From Pirellulales bacterium (GTDB taxonomy: Bacteria; Planctomycetota; Planctomycetia; Pirellulales; JACPPG01), in assembly GCA_036490175.1 (NCBI GenBank), contig DASXEJ010000231.1, forward strand, positions 1 through 64,000: a DNA stretch of 64,000 nucleotides. Direction: 5' to 3'. A model generated the notes under the pieces. It was not told where the DNA came from and did no database searches. It saw only the letters and a list, made by a program, of their open reading frames with translations. Positions 1-8,643 of this stretch are shown here, piece after piece (position 1 is the stretch's first letter; every line of letters begins with the position of its first letter). Made by a program: the position numbers and the translations under genes.

Positions 1-47
1 ATGCTCGCCACCCTGCGCCGCCGCAGTCTGCGACAAAAGGTTTTTGA

Positions 48-281
48 ACTACGCCTGGCCGGCCCGGGCTCGCGAAAAATACGACAACTACTGGAATACA
101 CCGTCACAATGGCGGCGTAAAACTGCAAAAGTCGAACTTAGGGGCTCTGATTTTGGCCCTAGTCCACGGCTATGACCACGGCTTCGGAGAGGCCGCTAAG
201 AGCGACCTGACCGGAGCAATAATCGGCGCATGCATTGGAGCCCTCGCGGCTTGGCGATACGTTGATCGTAAACCGCCTTGA
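48..281 (+). CDS. possible small membrane protein or gene fragment
   Basis: An open frame without an in-frame ATG ends at the TGA at 279-281. Its last 50 or so residues look protein-like: a polar segment (YDHGFGEAAKSDLTG) leads into one hydrophobic stretch (AIIGACIGALAAW) and a basic tail. No start codon is convincing, so this may be the remnant of a gene or the end of one shifted out of frame. I do not recognise the family. The rest of positions 1-364 shows nothing else I can support. Confidence 0.2.
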   Translation, partial: TTPGRPGLAKNTTTTGIHRHNGGVKLQKSNLGALILALVHGYDHGFGEAAKSDLTGAIIGACIGALAAWRYVDRKPP

Positions 282-364
282 CTGCAATAACGCACTGCCC
301 CGCATTCTCTTGAAATTCTCAAACGGCATCACTACCAGGCTTCGGGTAGCGGATGATGCGCGCA

Positions 365-685
365 TCAATTTGATCGTGGCAGAATCGGTGGGAAGCCGAG
401 GGCCGCGAGAATGAACAGGCAATATGCCACTGCTGCGACAAAGCCCAGCAGCGAGAAAAGCCGCGGTCGCTCTACAAGTAATCCGATGCCAAGGCCGAGT
501 ATCGTGCCCACAACGGGCAGCGCATACCATAGTGGCATGAGAATCACCGGACGATCGAACGGTCCCCGTGATTGGCGAACGCAAGAGGCTACAATTGCCG
601 CGTCTATAGAGAGGCAGATGAATGCGGAGATCATCTGAGCCAGTCCGAACTGGAACCAGCGGCGGCGGGGCGGGGGCGTTACCAT
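365..685 (-). CDS. small three-helix membrane protein, unknown function
   Basis: This 106-residue protein starts at the ATG beginning MVTPPPRRRW. The frame stays open much further upstream, but that extension has no protein-like composition. Three hydrophobic segments are visible (around residues 13-36, 50-75 and 82-102), with a basic N-terminus, which suggests an inner-membrane protein. No catalytic motif is visible and I do not recognise the family. The gene is divergent from the cyclase gene to its right, with about 380 bases between them. Confidence 0.5.
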   Translation of the reverse strand: MVTPPPRRRWFQFGLAQMISAFICLSIDAAIVASCVRQSRGPFDRPVILMPLWYALPVVGTILGLGIGLLVERPRLFSLLGFVAAVAYCLFILAALGFPPILPRSN

Positions 686-787
686 GCATTTGATTCTACC
701 GTGATGGTGCGCGGGTGCGGGAAAGTGGTTGCGCCTACCAACCGTTGCATGAAGTCCACACGAGGTTGTGGATCCTGTGGTGATGTG

Positions 788-810
788 CACGGCTGGGAAA
801 GCCAGCCGTG
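788..810. repeat. perfect intergenic hairpin, repeat-family arm
   Basis: CACGGCTGG (788-796) and CCAGCCGTG (802-810) form a perfect 9-bp stem with a 5-base loop. The motif 'gtggcaccc' follows directly. Similar 'ggcatggcaccc' sequences occur at 59496-59509 and 62119-62132, so this looks like a copy of a dispersed intergenic repeat family. The rest of the gene-free stretch 686-1064 holds nothing else I recognise; it must contain the promoters of the two divergent genes. Confidence 0.5.
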
Positions 811-1064
811 GCACCCGGCACAGAGCGGATTGCTGTGCATGGAGATTACCGCACCGCATGCCGGTGGTCCGCCCGGCAGCTTGGCCGGTGGCTTCTCCGG
901 CGGCCCGCAAAGTTGGGCCCGCCAAGTTGGGTTTGCCTCGAACGCCCCCCGCAACGTAGGCTTGAGGGCGCGGCGGAAGGGCCTGAAACACCGCTAGCCA
1001 CGCCCCGGCACCTGCTGTGGTCGGCCGCACTTTTGATGACATACACCATGCTTGCCTCCTGCCC

Positions 1065-2834
1065 ATGATTCGCGTCACTGTTCACAACAGCAAGCAGCAG
1101 CGGCAATTGTCGCACGCCAGCGGCCCGCTGGAGTTTGGCCGTGTGATGCAGGGGGACACAGCCCGCGTGATCGTGGACGATCCCTTTGTATCCCGTGATC
1201 AATTGCGCGTGACCGAGCGGCAGGGGCGGTTGCACGTCGAAAATATCAGCCGCCACACGCCCATCGAATTGGTGGGCAAGGGAAGCAGTATCGACGTGGG
1301 CACGACCGGCGAGTTCGATCTGCCGCTGGAAATGCGAATTGGTACGACACGGATCACCATCGAATTCGAGCAGGGCGGAAAGCAGGGGCCCGATTCGTGG
1401 CAGACGATTCTTAAACCGGCTCCGTTGGACAAGGCGGCCATCGTCGCGCCGTTGAACCTGGTTGACGCCCGCGAGCCGATTACACCCGAGCGGCTGACGC
1501 AATGGTTCGAGACGGTGATCTCGGTGCAACGTGCGGCCGCGGGCTCGGCGCAGTTCTATCAAGAGACGGCGCAGGCCGTGGTGGGGCTGATCGGCTTGGA
1601 CGGGGCCCAAGTGTTGCTGCGGCGCGGCAACGATTGGGAAGTCATGGCCAACCACGCGCGGCGTGCGGGCAAACCGCTAGAGTACAGCCGCACGGCGCTT
1701 GCGCATGTTGTCGAAGAGCGGCGTACGTTCTATCGCACGCTGGACGTGGCCTCGACGCAGAGTCTGACCGGCATCGAATCGGTCGTGGTCTCGCCGATCG
1801 TCGACCCCTCGGGCGAGGTCGTCGGCGCGGTCTACGGCCAGCGCTATCGCAACCTGGGGAGCGAAGGGCCGGCCATTCATCCGTTGGAAGCGCAGTTGGT
1901 GCAATTGCTGGCGGCGGCGGTGGGGGCCGGACTGGCGCGGCAGCATCAAGAAGCCGAGGCGGCCCGCTCGCGCGTGCAGTTCGAGCAGTTCTTTTCGTCA
2001 GCACTGGCGAACCAATTGCAGGCCGATCCGACGATGCTGGAGGGGCGCGATTGCCAGATCTCGGTGTTGTTCAGCGATATCCGCGGCTTCTCGGGATTGT
2101 CAGAGAGATTGTCGCCGACGGCGACCTGCCAGTTGGTCGGCGACGTGATGGAAAGGTTGACCGCGCGGATCGTCGAGCATGGCGGTGTCGTGGTCGACTA
2201 CATCGGCGATGGCCTGTTGGCGATGTGGAATGCCCCGGCGCCGCAAGCCGATCACGCCGTGCTGGCGTGCCGGGCGGCGCTGGCGATGCTCGACGAGTTG
2301 CCATCGCTCAACGAATCGTGGCAGCAGACGCTGGGTAAGCCGCTCGACCTGGGGCTGGGAGTCAACACCGGCGTCGCGCGGGTTGGCAACATCGGCAGCC
2401 GGCGACGTTTCAAATACGGTCCGCTGGGGCACACGGTCAACCTCGCCAGTCGACTGGAGGGGCTGACCAAGCATTTGGGTGTGAAAGCGCTGGTGAGCGA
2501 ATCGACGTGGAAGGAGCTAGCCGGCTCCTTTGCCACCCGCCGGCTATGCCGAGTGCGCGTGGCGGGCATTGCCACGCCTCTCGATGTGTTCGAACTGCAT
2601 TCGGCCGCGCCAGACGATCCGCGCTGGAAGCGGCAGTGCGAGGGCTACGAAGCGGCGCTTACGCAATTCGAGTCGCGACGCTGGGACGAGGCCTGCCGGA
2701 CTCTGTACGCTCTGGTCGAAACTCAGGGCGATCGCTACGACATCCCCAGCCTGACGCTCATCGGTCGCGCGGTGGAATGCCTGAAAAGCCCCCCTGCGAC
2801 ATTCGAGCCGGTGCTCGACTTTGTTCAGAAGTAG
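1065..2834 (+). CDS. FHA-GAF class III adenylate/guanylate cyclase
   Basis: Predicted to make a cyclic nucleotide from ATP or GTP. From the ATG at 1065 the protein has 589 residues. An FHA-like phosphopeptide-binding domain comes first (about 1-105), then a GAF-like sensor (about 150-295), a short helical linker, and a class III cyclase domain (about 330-510). The cyclase has both metal-binding aspartates, in FSDIRGF (D338) and IGDG (D382), and the transition-state residues N459 and R463 in HTVNLASR. A helical C-terminal tail follows. There is no signal peptide or membrane segment, so it should be cytosolic. An ATG at 1017 would add 16 residues unlike an FHA start. Substrate choice (ATP or GTP) cannot be settled by eye. 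No neighbour suggests a pathway. Confidence 0.85.
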   Translation: MIRVTVHNSKQQRQLSHASGPLEFGRVMQGDTARVIVDDPFVSRDQLRVTERQGRLHVENISRHTPIELVGKGSSIDVGTTGEFDLPLEMRIGTTRITIEFEQGGKQGPDSWQTILKPAPLDKAAIVAPLNLVDAREPITPERLTQWFETVISVQRAAAGSAQFYQETAQAVVGLIGLDGAQVLLRRGNDWEVMANHARRAGKPLEYSRTALAHVVEERRTFYRTLDVASTQSLTGIESVVVSPIVDPSGEVVGAVYGQRYRNLGSEGPAIHPLEAQLVQLLAAAVGAGLARQHQEAEAARSRVQFEQFFSSALANQLQADPTMLEGRDCQISVLFSDIRGFSGLSERLSPTATCQLVGDVMERLTARIVEHGGVVVDYIGDGLLAMWNAPAPQADHAVLACRAALAMLDELPSLNESWQQTLGKPLDLGLGVNTGVARVGNIGSRRRFKYGPLGHTVNLASRLEGLTKHLGVKALVSESTWKELAGSFATRRLCRVRVAGIATPLDVFELHSAAPDDPRWKRQCEGYEAALTQFESRRWDEACRTLYALVETQGDRYDIPSLTLIGRAVECLKSPPATFEPVLDFVQK

Positions 2835-2894
2835 CGGCCCGGAAATGCCAAAGCCGTCTTCTGCCACCGTGAGGACAGAATTCGAAAGAGATTC

Positions 2895-3052
2895 TTGCCA
2901 CCGAGGGCACAGAGATCACCGAGGTGGAAGGATTTTATTTGCGCGTCGGCCGTATCGCGGTGTGCAACGCCATCTGTTGCTCCGTAATTTCTCTCTACCC
3001 TTTGGCCCTTTTTCCTTCTTCTTCTCTGAGTCCTCGGTGCCCTCGGTGGCAA
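2895..3052. repeat. paired intergenic inverted repeat (CCACCGAG family)
   Basis: TTGCCACCGAGGGCAC at 2895-2910 has a perfect 16-base inverted copy at 3037-3052, and each arm continues into further CACCGAGG/CCTCGGTG units. About 125 bases separate the arms, and the region holds no credible gene. Arms of the same type recur at 22384-22408 with 22610-22631, and at 27914-27921 with 27972-27979. It lies between convergent genes and could act as a transcription barrier, but that is inference. Confidence 0.7.
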
Positions 3053-3110
3053 ATCGTATTCGCCGCAGGCGCTTTGGCCTTGTCGAGCAACTGCGGGAAT
3101 TCTCTGTGTT

Positions 3111-3827
3111 CTACGGCAGCTCCTTCAGGTAGATGTTCTTGAAGTACAGCGTGTTGCCGTGGTTTTGCAGCTCGATCTGGCCGGTGGGGAAGAGTGGCTT
3201 GTCACGCTCCCAGAAGTTTTCCAGCACCACGTTGTCGGTGACCAACTCGCCGTTCAGCCAAACGCTGACTTTGTCGCCGACCATCTTGATGCGAAACGTG
3301 TTCCACTGGCCGACGGGTTTGTCGGCCTTCTTGGTGGGCTTTGAGGGATTCTTCTGGTTGTTGTAAAGGCCGCCCGAGCCTACGCCGTCCGCCACTTTCA
3401 AATCCGGATCCCAGATTTGCACTTGTGGCGTGCCGCGCAGGTAGATGCCGCTGTCGCCATCCTTGAGAATCTTCCAATCCAGCAGCAGCTCGAAGTTGCC
3501 GTAGTCCTTGGCCGTGCAGAGGCTGCGTCCCTTGCCATCGAAAACGAGCGCGCCGTCGGCAACGTTCCAGTGGGCCCGCATATCCTCGTCGGCCGCCTTT
3601 TGTGCGGCGGCCAATTCGCCGGCAGGCGCCTTGGCCTGCTTGGCGGGATTATCGAGCGGGCCAGCAGGCAGACCCTTCCAACCGGCCAGATCTTTGCCGT
3701 TGAACAAGGCGGTGAAGCCCGCGGGTGGTTGATTGTCGGCGGCCTGCGCCAACGAGGCCTGACAGCACAGTGCCCCGATAGCAATGAGGAGCGTGGGCAG
3801 AATGGAAAACTGTTGGGTGCGAGTCAT
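3111..3827 (-). CDS. secreted DUF1080 (3-keto-disaccharide hydrolase family) protein
   Basis: The 238-residue protein begins with a Sec signal peptide (MTRTQQFSILPTLLIAIGAL, cleavage probably after AQA near residue 28). A single DUF1080 domain follows, with the typical opening GFTALFNGKDLAGWKG and closing FKNIYLKEL. The family has a concanavalin-like jelly-roll fold; characterised members hydrolyse 3-keto-glycosides, and many copies occur in planctomycete genomes. The ATG at 3827 was chosen because the upstream open frame (to 4109) is not protein-like. A lysine- and alanine-rich insert (about residues 50-75) interrupts the N-terminal part. Substrate unknown. Confidence 0.85.
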   Translation of the reverse strand: MTRTQQFSILPTLLIAIGALCCQASLAQAADNQPPAGFTALFNGKDLAGWKGLPAGPLDNPAKQAKAPAGELAAAQKAADEDMRAHWNVADGALVFDGKGRSLCTAKDYGNFELLLDWKILKDGDSGIYLRGTPQVQIWDPDLKVADGVGSGGLYNNQKNPSKPTKKADKPVGQWNTFRIKMVGDKVSVWLNGELVTDNVVLENFWERDKPLFPTGQIELQNHGNTLYFKNIYLKELP

Positions 3828-4182
3828 GCGAAGAGTCCAAGACGATTTTTTGGCGGCCGACGCCGGCCCAGGCACGTGCTTAAGCGCGAGCGTACGACTC
3901 GAGGAATCGTGGGCCATCCTAAACGCGGCGCCGGCGGCGAGCAAGTTGGCGCTCGCAGGGCCCCGTTCCTTGGGGCGATTACACGTCGGCAGGCACCCCG
4001 CCTGTCGCGACGAGCACGCCGCGATGGCACGGCTTGCCAGTACAGGTCCCCAAGGCTTGGACATCCATTTAGTTGAAAGGACTTGAGGAACGGCTACAAT
4101 CTCGGGCACTCTTGTGGCGAAGTGCGTCGGCGGTGGCTCTTAGGCATCGACTTTCATCTTTGACCCGCGGAGGTGCTCTGCT
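3828..4182. other. gene-free stretch between divergent genes
   Basis: These 355 bases separate the DUF1080 gene from the molybdenum hydroxylase operon and should hold both promoters. I see no convincing -35/-10 pair, riboswitch, tRNA or repeat. Confidence 0.4.
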
Positions 4183-4806
4183 ATGGCGGATCAACGACCC
4201 TTCTCCGGCGGCGGCAGCAATGTCAGCCGTCGCGCGTTCTTAAAAGGCTCTGGTGCCGCGGCGGCGGCCACGGCGCTGGCAACTGGCTCGGGCGTCGCCG
4301 AAGCGGCCGACGAAAAATCGAAACTCGTCGGCCCTGGCGCCACGCCGATCAAGTTGAACGTCAACGGCCGCGAGCGCGTATTGCCGGTCGAACCACGCAC
4401 GACGTTGCTCGAGGCGTTGCGCTACAAGTTGAATCTCACTGGGGCCAAGCCGGTGAGCGTCGACGATTCCAGCGGCGCCAGCATGGTGATCATCAATGGC
4501 AAGCCGGCCAGTGCCAACACCGTGTTCGCAATCGCCTGCGTCGGCAAGAAAATTCAAACCGTCGAAAGCCTGGGCGGCGACAAACCGGACGCCGTGCCCG
4601 TCGCCTTCTTGCACAACGACGCCATGCAGTGCGGCTTTTGCACGCCGGGCTTTGTCGTGGCGGTGCGGGCCTTTTTGGACAAGAACCCTAAGGCGACCGA
4701 GAAGCAAATCCGCGAGGGGCTGAACAGCAATCTCTGCCGCTGCGGCACCTACGCCAATGTGATCATGGCCGCCGTCGAGGTGGTGAAGGGAGGCAAGCGT
4801 GGCTAA
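4183..4806 (+). CDS. molybdenum hydroxylase FeS subunit, plant-type cluster ligands lost
   Basis: Small electron-transfer subunit of a xanthine dehydrogenase/aldehyde oxidoreductase-type enzyme, 207 residues. The N-terminus carries a twin-arginine signal (SRRAFLKGSG, 15-24), so the complex is probably exported folded by Tat. A plant-type ferredoxin fold follows (about 56-130) and then the helical [2Fe-2S]-binding domain, whose ligands are intact (C150, C153, C185, C187 in QCGFC and LCRCG). In the ferredoxin domain the expected C-x4-C-G-x-C reads SVDDSSGAS, placing Ser92, Ser97 and Ser100 at the ligand positions; the fourth ligand position appears to be Asn112. One cluster is therefore predicted to be missing. 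The stop overlaps the next gene by 8 bases, which points to translational coupling. Confidence 0.85.
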   Translation: MADQRPFSGGGSNVSRRAFLKGSGAAAAATALATGSGVAEAADEKSKLVGPGATPIKLNVNGRERVLPVEPRTTLLEALRYKLNLTGAKPVSVDDSSGASMVIINGKPASANTVFAIACVGKKIQTVESLGGDKPDAVPVAFLHNDAMQCGFCTPGFVVAVRAFLDKNPKATEKQIREGLNSNLCRCGTYANVIMAAVEVVKGGKRG

Positions 4807-7003
4807 GAAATACAGCTGGCCCGAGCGGGGCACGGCCTCGCTGATCGGCAAACCGCACGATCGCATCGACGGCATGGCCAAGGCCACCGGCGTGGCGAAA
4901 TACACCTACGATGTCGCGCCCGAGCGGATGTTGCTGGCCCGCGTCTTGGGTTGCCCGCACGCGCATTGCAAGATCAAGTCGATTGACCTAAGCGGCGCCG
5001 AGAAAGTGCCCGGCGTCGTCAAGGCCATGGCGATGAAGGTCGAAGGGAACGAAGTTCGTTGGGAAGGGGATCCCATCGCGGCCGTGGCGGGCGAAAGTGA
5101 AGCGGCCGTGGCCGAAGGACTGAAGGCGATCAAGGTCGAGTACGAAGCGCTCGATATCTTCGTCAAGGACGAGGATCTGGCCGCCGCAGAGGCCGCCAAG
5201 CGCACGGGCAAACCGGCCAAGAATACCCAGCTCGAAAAAGAAGCCCCGGACGACGCCGACGAAGAGAAATTCGCCGATGAAGAGATCGCCCGACTGCTGA
5301 AAGAGTCGGATGTGGTCGTGGAAGGGCATTACGGCATCGACGTCATTACGCACATGTGCTTGGAGCCTCATGGCGCCACGTGCCAATGGGATGGCGACAA
5401 GCTGAATGCGTATCTGTCGACGCAAAACGTCTCGGGCACGGCCGGCCAGTTCGCCACGCCGCTCGGTTTGACGGCCGGAGACGTGACCGTGATCTGCGAT
5501 TTCATCGGCGGCGGCTTCGGCAGCAAGTTCCAGGTCGACAATTTCAACGTCACAGCGGCCAAGATCGCCAAGGAAGTCGGTCGGCCGGTGAAGCTGATGT
5601 TGGATCGCGATATCGAGCTGAAGACGGCCGGCTGCCGCCCCAGCGGATATATCAACGTCAAGATCGGCGCCGACAAGAACGGCGTGGTCAAGGTTTGGGA
5701 TTCGGAACATTGGGGGACCTTTGGCGCTACGCTGGGGGGCGTGGACCAGGGCGTGATCCCGTACGTGTTCAATCCCAAGAATCGCCGCCGCCGCGCGATT
5801 CCGATCATCACCAACGCCAGTCCGTCGCGCGCCTGGCGCGCTCCCAATCATCCGCAGGGAAGCGCGATGACACAGGTCGCGTACGACGATATCGCGGGCA
5901 AGCTCGGCCTGGACAGCTACGACGTTTTCTTGCGCAATTTGCCGACCGTCTCGAACGAGAAGCAAGAAATCTACAAGGCCGAGATGGAGATCGCCGCCAA
6001 GCTGATGGATTGGAAGGCCAAGTGGCACGCGCACGGCAAAGGCCCTGCCAAGGGCTCGGTCGTGAGTGGCCTCGGGATGGCCATTCACACCTGGGGTGGT
6101 GGCGGTCAGCCGTCGAACACCAACATCACCATTCACCCCGACGGCGCCGTCGAAGCCACGCTCGGCAGCCAGGATCTGGGGACCGGCACGCGGACCGTGA
6201 TCGCTTTGGTCACGGCCGAGACGTTCGGCCTGCCGCTCTCGGCCGTGAAGGTGAATATCGGCAGCTCGAAGTATCCGCCCAGCGCGGCCTCGGGCGGCAG
6301 CGTCACGATCGCCAGCGTCAGCGAATCGACCCGCCGCGCCGCGCAAGACGCGCTGCGACAGGTCAACGATTTGGTGGCCAAGAAGTTGGGCGTCGAGGCC
6401 GACACGCTCGTGGCCAAGGACGGCAAGATCTCGGTCGAGGGAGACGCCAAGAAATCGCTGTCGTGGAAAGACGCCTGCAGCTTGTTGGGCATGATGCCGC
6501 TAGAGGTGAAGGGAGAGTTCAAACGCCGCGACGATCAGGGGCTTTCCAGCTCGCAGGTCGGCGGCGTGCAGATGGCCGAAGTCGAAGTCGACAAGGACAC
6601 CGGCGTCGTCCGCATGCGAAAGTTCGTCATGGTCCAGGATATGGGCCTGGTCATTAATCCCAAGACCGCCAAGAGCCAGATGTACGGCGCGGCGATCATG
6701 GGAATCTCTTATGCCCTTTTCGAGCAGCGGATCATGGACCCCACGACCGGCGTGTTTTTGAATGCCGAGATCGCTGACTACAAACTGCCGCGGCTGGGGG
6801 ACATTGGCGAGATTGTCGTGGAAATCTACGAGCCCGATAGCGAATACAACCGCGGCGTCGTCGGATTGGGCGAGCCTCCGGTCATCAGCCCCGGAGCGAC
6901 CATCTCGAACGCCGTCTGCAACGCATTGGGCGTGCGTGTGCCGGTTTTGCCTCTAACGCCTAAACGAGTCCTTGACGCTTTGGCGAAAGCGAGGAAAGTC
7001 TGA
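4799..7003 (+). CDS. molybdenum hydroxylase large subunit (xanthine dehydrogenase family)
   Basis: Molybdopterin-binding catalytic subunit, 734 residues, GTG start overlapping the FeS gene by 8 bases. It has the a/b hammerhead start (GKPHDRIDGMAKATGVAKYT), the cofactor-binding segment FIGGGFGSK, and the family's catalytic glutamate in GLGEPP (E692). It has no signal peptide of its own, so it would be exported together with the Tat-tagged FeS subunit. The substrate (purine, aldehyde or aromatic N-heterocycle) cannot be told from sequence. Its stop overlaps the start of the FAD-subunit gene by one base, so the three genes form a tight operon. Confidence 0.9.
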   Translation: MAKKYSWPERGTASLIGKPHDRIDGMAKATGVAKYTYDVAPERMLLARVLGCPHAHCKIKSIDLSGAEKVPGVVKAMAMKVEGNEVRWEGDPIAAVAGESEAAVAEGLKAIKVEYEALDIFVKDEDLAAAEAAKRTGKPAKNTQLEKEAPDDADEEKFADEEIARLLKESDVVVEGHYGIDVITHMCLEPHGATCQWDGDKLNAYLSTQNVSGTAGQFATPLGLTAGDVTVICDFIGGGFGSKFQVDNFNVTAAKIAKEVGRPVKLMLDRDIELKTAGCRPSGYINVKIGADKNGVVKVWDSEHWGTFGATLGGVDQGVIPYVFNPKNRRRRAIPIITNASPSRAWRAPNHPQGSAMTQVAYDDIAGKLGLDSYDVFLRNLPTVSNEKQEIYKAEMEIAAKLMDWKAKWHAHGKGPAKGSVVSGLGMAIHTWGGGGQPSNTNITIHPDGAVEATLGSQDLGTGTRTVIALVTAETFGLPLSAVKVNIGSSKYPPSAASGGSVTIASVSESTRRAAQDALRQVNDLVAKKLGVEADTLVAKDGKISVEGDAKKSLSWKDACSLLGMMPLEVKGEFKRRDDQGLSSSQVGGVQMAEVEVDKDTGVVRMRKFVMVQDMGLVINPKTAKSQMYGAAIMGISYALFEQRIMDPTTGVFLNAEIADYKLPRLGDIGEIVVEIYEPDSEYNRGVVGLGEPPVISPGATISNAVCNALGVRVPVLPLTPKRVLDALAKARKV

Positions 7004-8007
7004 TGAAAGCCTTTGAATACGCGGCACCGACTCATACGTTGGGCGTGCTGGAGCTATTGAGCGACGATGCCGAATCGACGGCGATATTGGCCGGCGGCAC
7101 GGACCTTGTTCCGCTGATGGCCAAGATGATCGTCACGCCGCGGCGCGTCGTGAATATCACCGAAGTAGCGGGCCTGCGCGGTATCGAGGCCGACTCGCTG
7201 GGCGTTACGATCGGCGCAGTGACCTCGCTCGACGATTTGCTCGAATCGCCTGAGCTGGCCGAGTTTCCTGCGATTGGTCAGGCTATCGCGGGTATCAACA
7301 GCGTCACGTTGCAAGCTCAAGGGACGATCGGGGGCGAATTATTGCAGCGTCCGCAATGCTGGTATTTCCGTGGCGGTCATGGGCTGTTGGCAGATGACGG
7401 TCGTTGTGTCGAGGAGGGAGACAATCGCTATCACGCGATTTTTGCCAATGCCGGGCCGGCCAAATTCGTGTCGCCGTCGCGCATCGCGCCGGCATTGATC
7501 GCACTGAACGCGCGGGCCCGGATCGTGGGGCCTGGTGTCGAGGAAGAAACCATCATTCCGGTCGAAGCCTTGTTTCGCACGCCGCGCGACGAGCGGCAGC
7601 GAGAGCACGTGATCGGTCCAAATCAATTGCTGACGCATTTCCTGTTGCCGCGTGGCGAGCGGTCGGCCAATGCCACCTATGAGGTTCGCCAGACGGCTGG
7701 CCCCGATTTCCCCTTGGCCAGCGCCGCGGTAGCACTGTGGATCGAGGATGGCATCGTGCGCGACGCCAATATCGTGTTGGGACAGGTCGCGCCCACGCCT
7801 TGGGTATCGTACGCGGCCGTGCAAGCGCTCATCGGCCAGCCAGTAAACCTTGCCACTGCGACCGCGGCGGGCGAGGCAGCAGTCGAGGCTGCAACGCCAC
7901 TTTCGGATAACGGCTATAAAGTGCAATTAGCCAGCGTCGCCGTACGCAGGGCCATCCTGCTGGCGGCCGGACAAGAGACCGGAGGCATCGACCTGGTAAG
8001 TGGCTAG
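7003..8007 (+). CDS. molybdenum hydroxylase FAD-binding subunit
   Basis: FAD-binding electron-transfer subunit of 334 residues. The FAD motifs AGGTDL (about 31-36) and QGTIGGEL (about 106-113) are present, followed by a CO-dehydrogenase flavoprotein-type C-terminal domain. The segment RPQCWYFRGG after the second motif is seen in a subgroup of these proteins. It completes the usual set of FeS, Mo and FAD subunits, starts within the stop codon of the large-subunit gene, and has no signal peptide. Confidence 0.88.
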   Translation: MKAFEYAAPTHTLGVLELLSDDAESTAILAGGTDLVPLMAKMIVTPRRVVNITEVAGLRGIEADSLGVTIGAVTSLDDLLESPELAEFPAIGQAIAGINSVTLQAQGTIGGELLQRPQCWYFRGGHGLLADDGRCVEEGDNRYHAIFANAGPAKFVSPSRIAPALIALNARARIVGPGVEEETIIPVEALFRTPRDERQREHVIGPNQLLTHFLLPRGERSANATYEVRQTAGPDFPLASAAVALWIEDGIVRDANIVLGQVAPTPWVSYAAVQALIGQPVNLATATAAGEAAVEAATPLSDNGYKVQLASVAVRRAILLAAGQETGGIDLVSG

Positions 8008-8092
8008 AAGCCGTCGGCCGCGGTAACGGACACTATGGCGGACTGGTCGCAGCGCATCACGACCGTTGAACTTCCAGACGAGGATGATCTAC

Positions 8093-8332
8093 ATGGCAAT
8101 CGAAAACTTACACACCCTGCCAGACGCGGAAGCGGGGCAGGCCTCTTGTCGGCACCTGCGCTCCAAAGGAATGTTCATCACCGGCTGCGCCAATCCGGCT
8201 GTCGAAGATGGCCAAGTCGGCGATGGTCATTGCTGGTGCAACCTCACGCAGCACGTGCTCGGCCCGGACGATGATTTCGTCGAGCGCCGCATCTGCACGT
8301 CGGGCCGGTCTTGCTTCGTCGCCACGATTTAA
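8093..8332 (+). CDS. small Cys-rich protein, unknown function
   Basis: A 79-residue protein starting MAIENLHTLPDAEAGQ, with a weak GAGG upstream; an ATG at 8084 would add three residues. It contains several cysteines and histidines (SCRHL, GCANP, GHCWCNL, RICTSGRSCF), a pattern that could bind a metal or form disulfides. It lies 85 bases after the FAD-subunit gene in the same direction and may belong to that operon. I do not recognise the family. It has no signal peptide. Confidence 0.55.
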   Translation: MAIENLHTLPDAEAGQASCRHLRSKGMFITGCANPAVEDGQVGDGHCWCNLTQHVLGPDDDFVERRICTSGRSCFVATI

Positions 8333-8643
8333 AGGTGCCACCGGACAACGCTCACGAGGTGCGTCCGGTTGATACTACGATCGTTGAGAAAACGCTCATT
8401 TAACCGGTTCGCCTCGGAATAGTTGCTAGAATTCGCGCTTCCGCTTGCTTCCTGCCTACGCCAGACCCTGCCTGGCCCAGAACGGCGCGTTCCACTGTCA
8501 TGCAGCAAAACGCCTCGCGGTGAATTGCTGTTAGCCCACCGTTTTAGATCACGCCGCATTTTTCTCGGCGTAATTCTCAAAATCGCACTGTCACAAATTA
8601 CGCTGTCACAGATTACTTTTTTCAAACTGTTGGGAGTGTCACC
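8333..8643. other. gene-free stretch with short direct repeats
   Basis: These 311 bases hold no gene I can support. Near the right end 'ctgtcaca-attac' occurs twice in tandem (about 8588-8616), just before an A/T-rich run and the start of the esterase gene. The promoter of that gene is probably here, but no consensus -35/-10 pair stands out. Confidence 0.35.

Noticed and set aside
846-1655. 269-residue minus-strand open frame opposite the FHA domain
   Set aside because: It lies on the opposite strand of the cyclase gene, has the Arg/His/Gln-rich composition of an antisense shadow, and shows no domain.
4988-6346. 452-residue minus-strand open frame opposite the molybdopterin subunit
   Set aside because: Antisense shadow of a strongly conserved gene in high-G+C DNA; the repetitive Arg/Asp/Gly composition is typical of such shadows.
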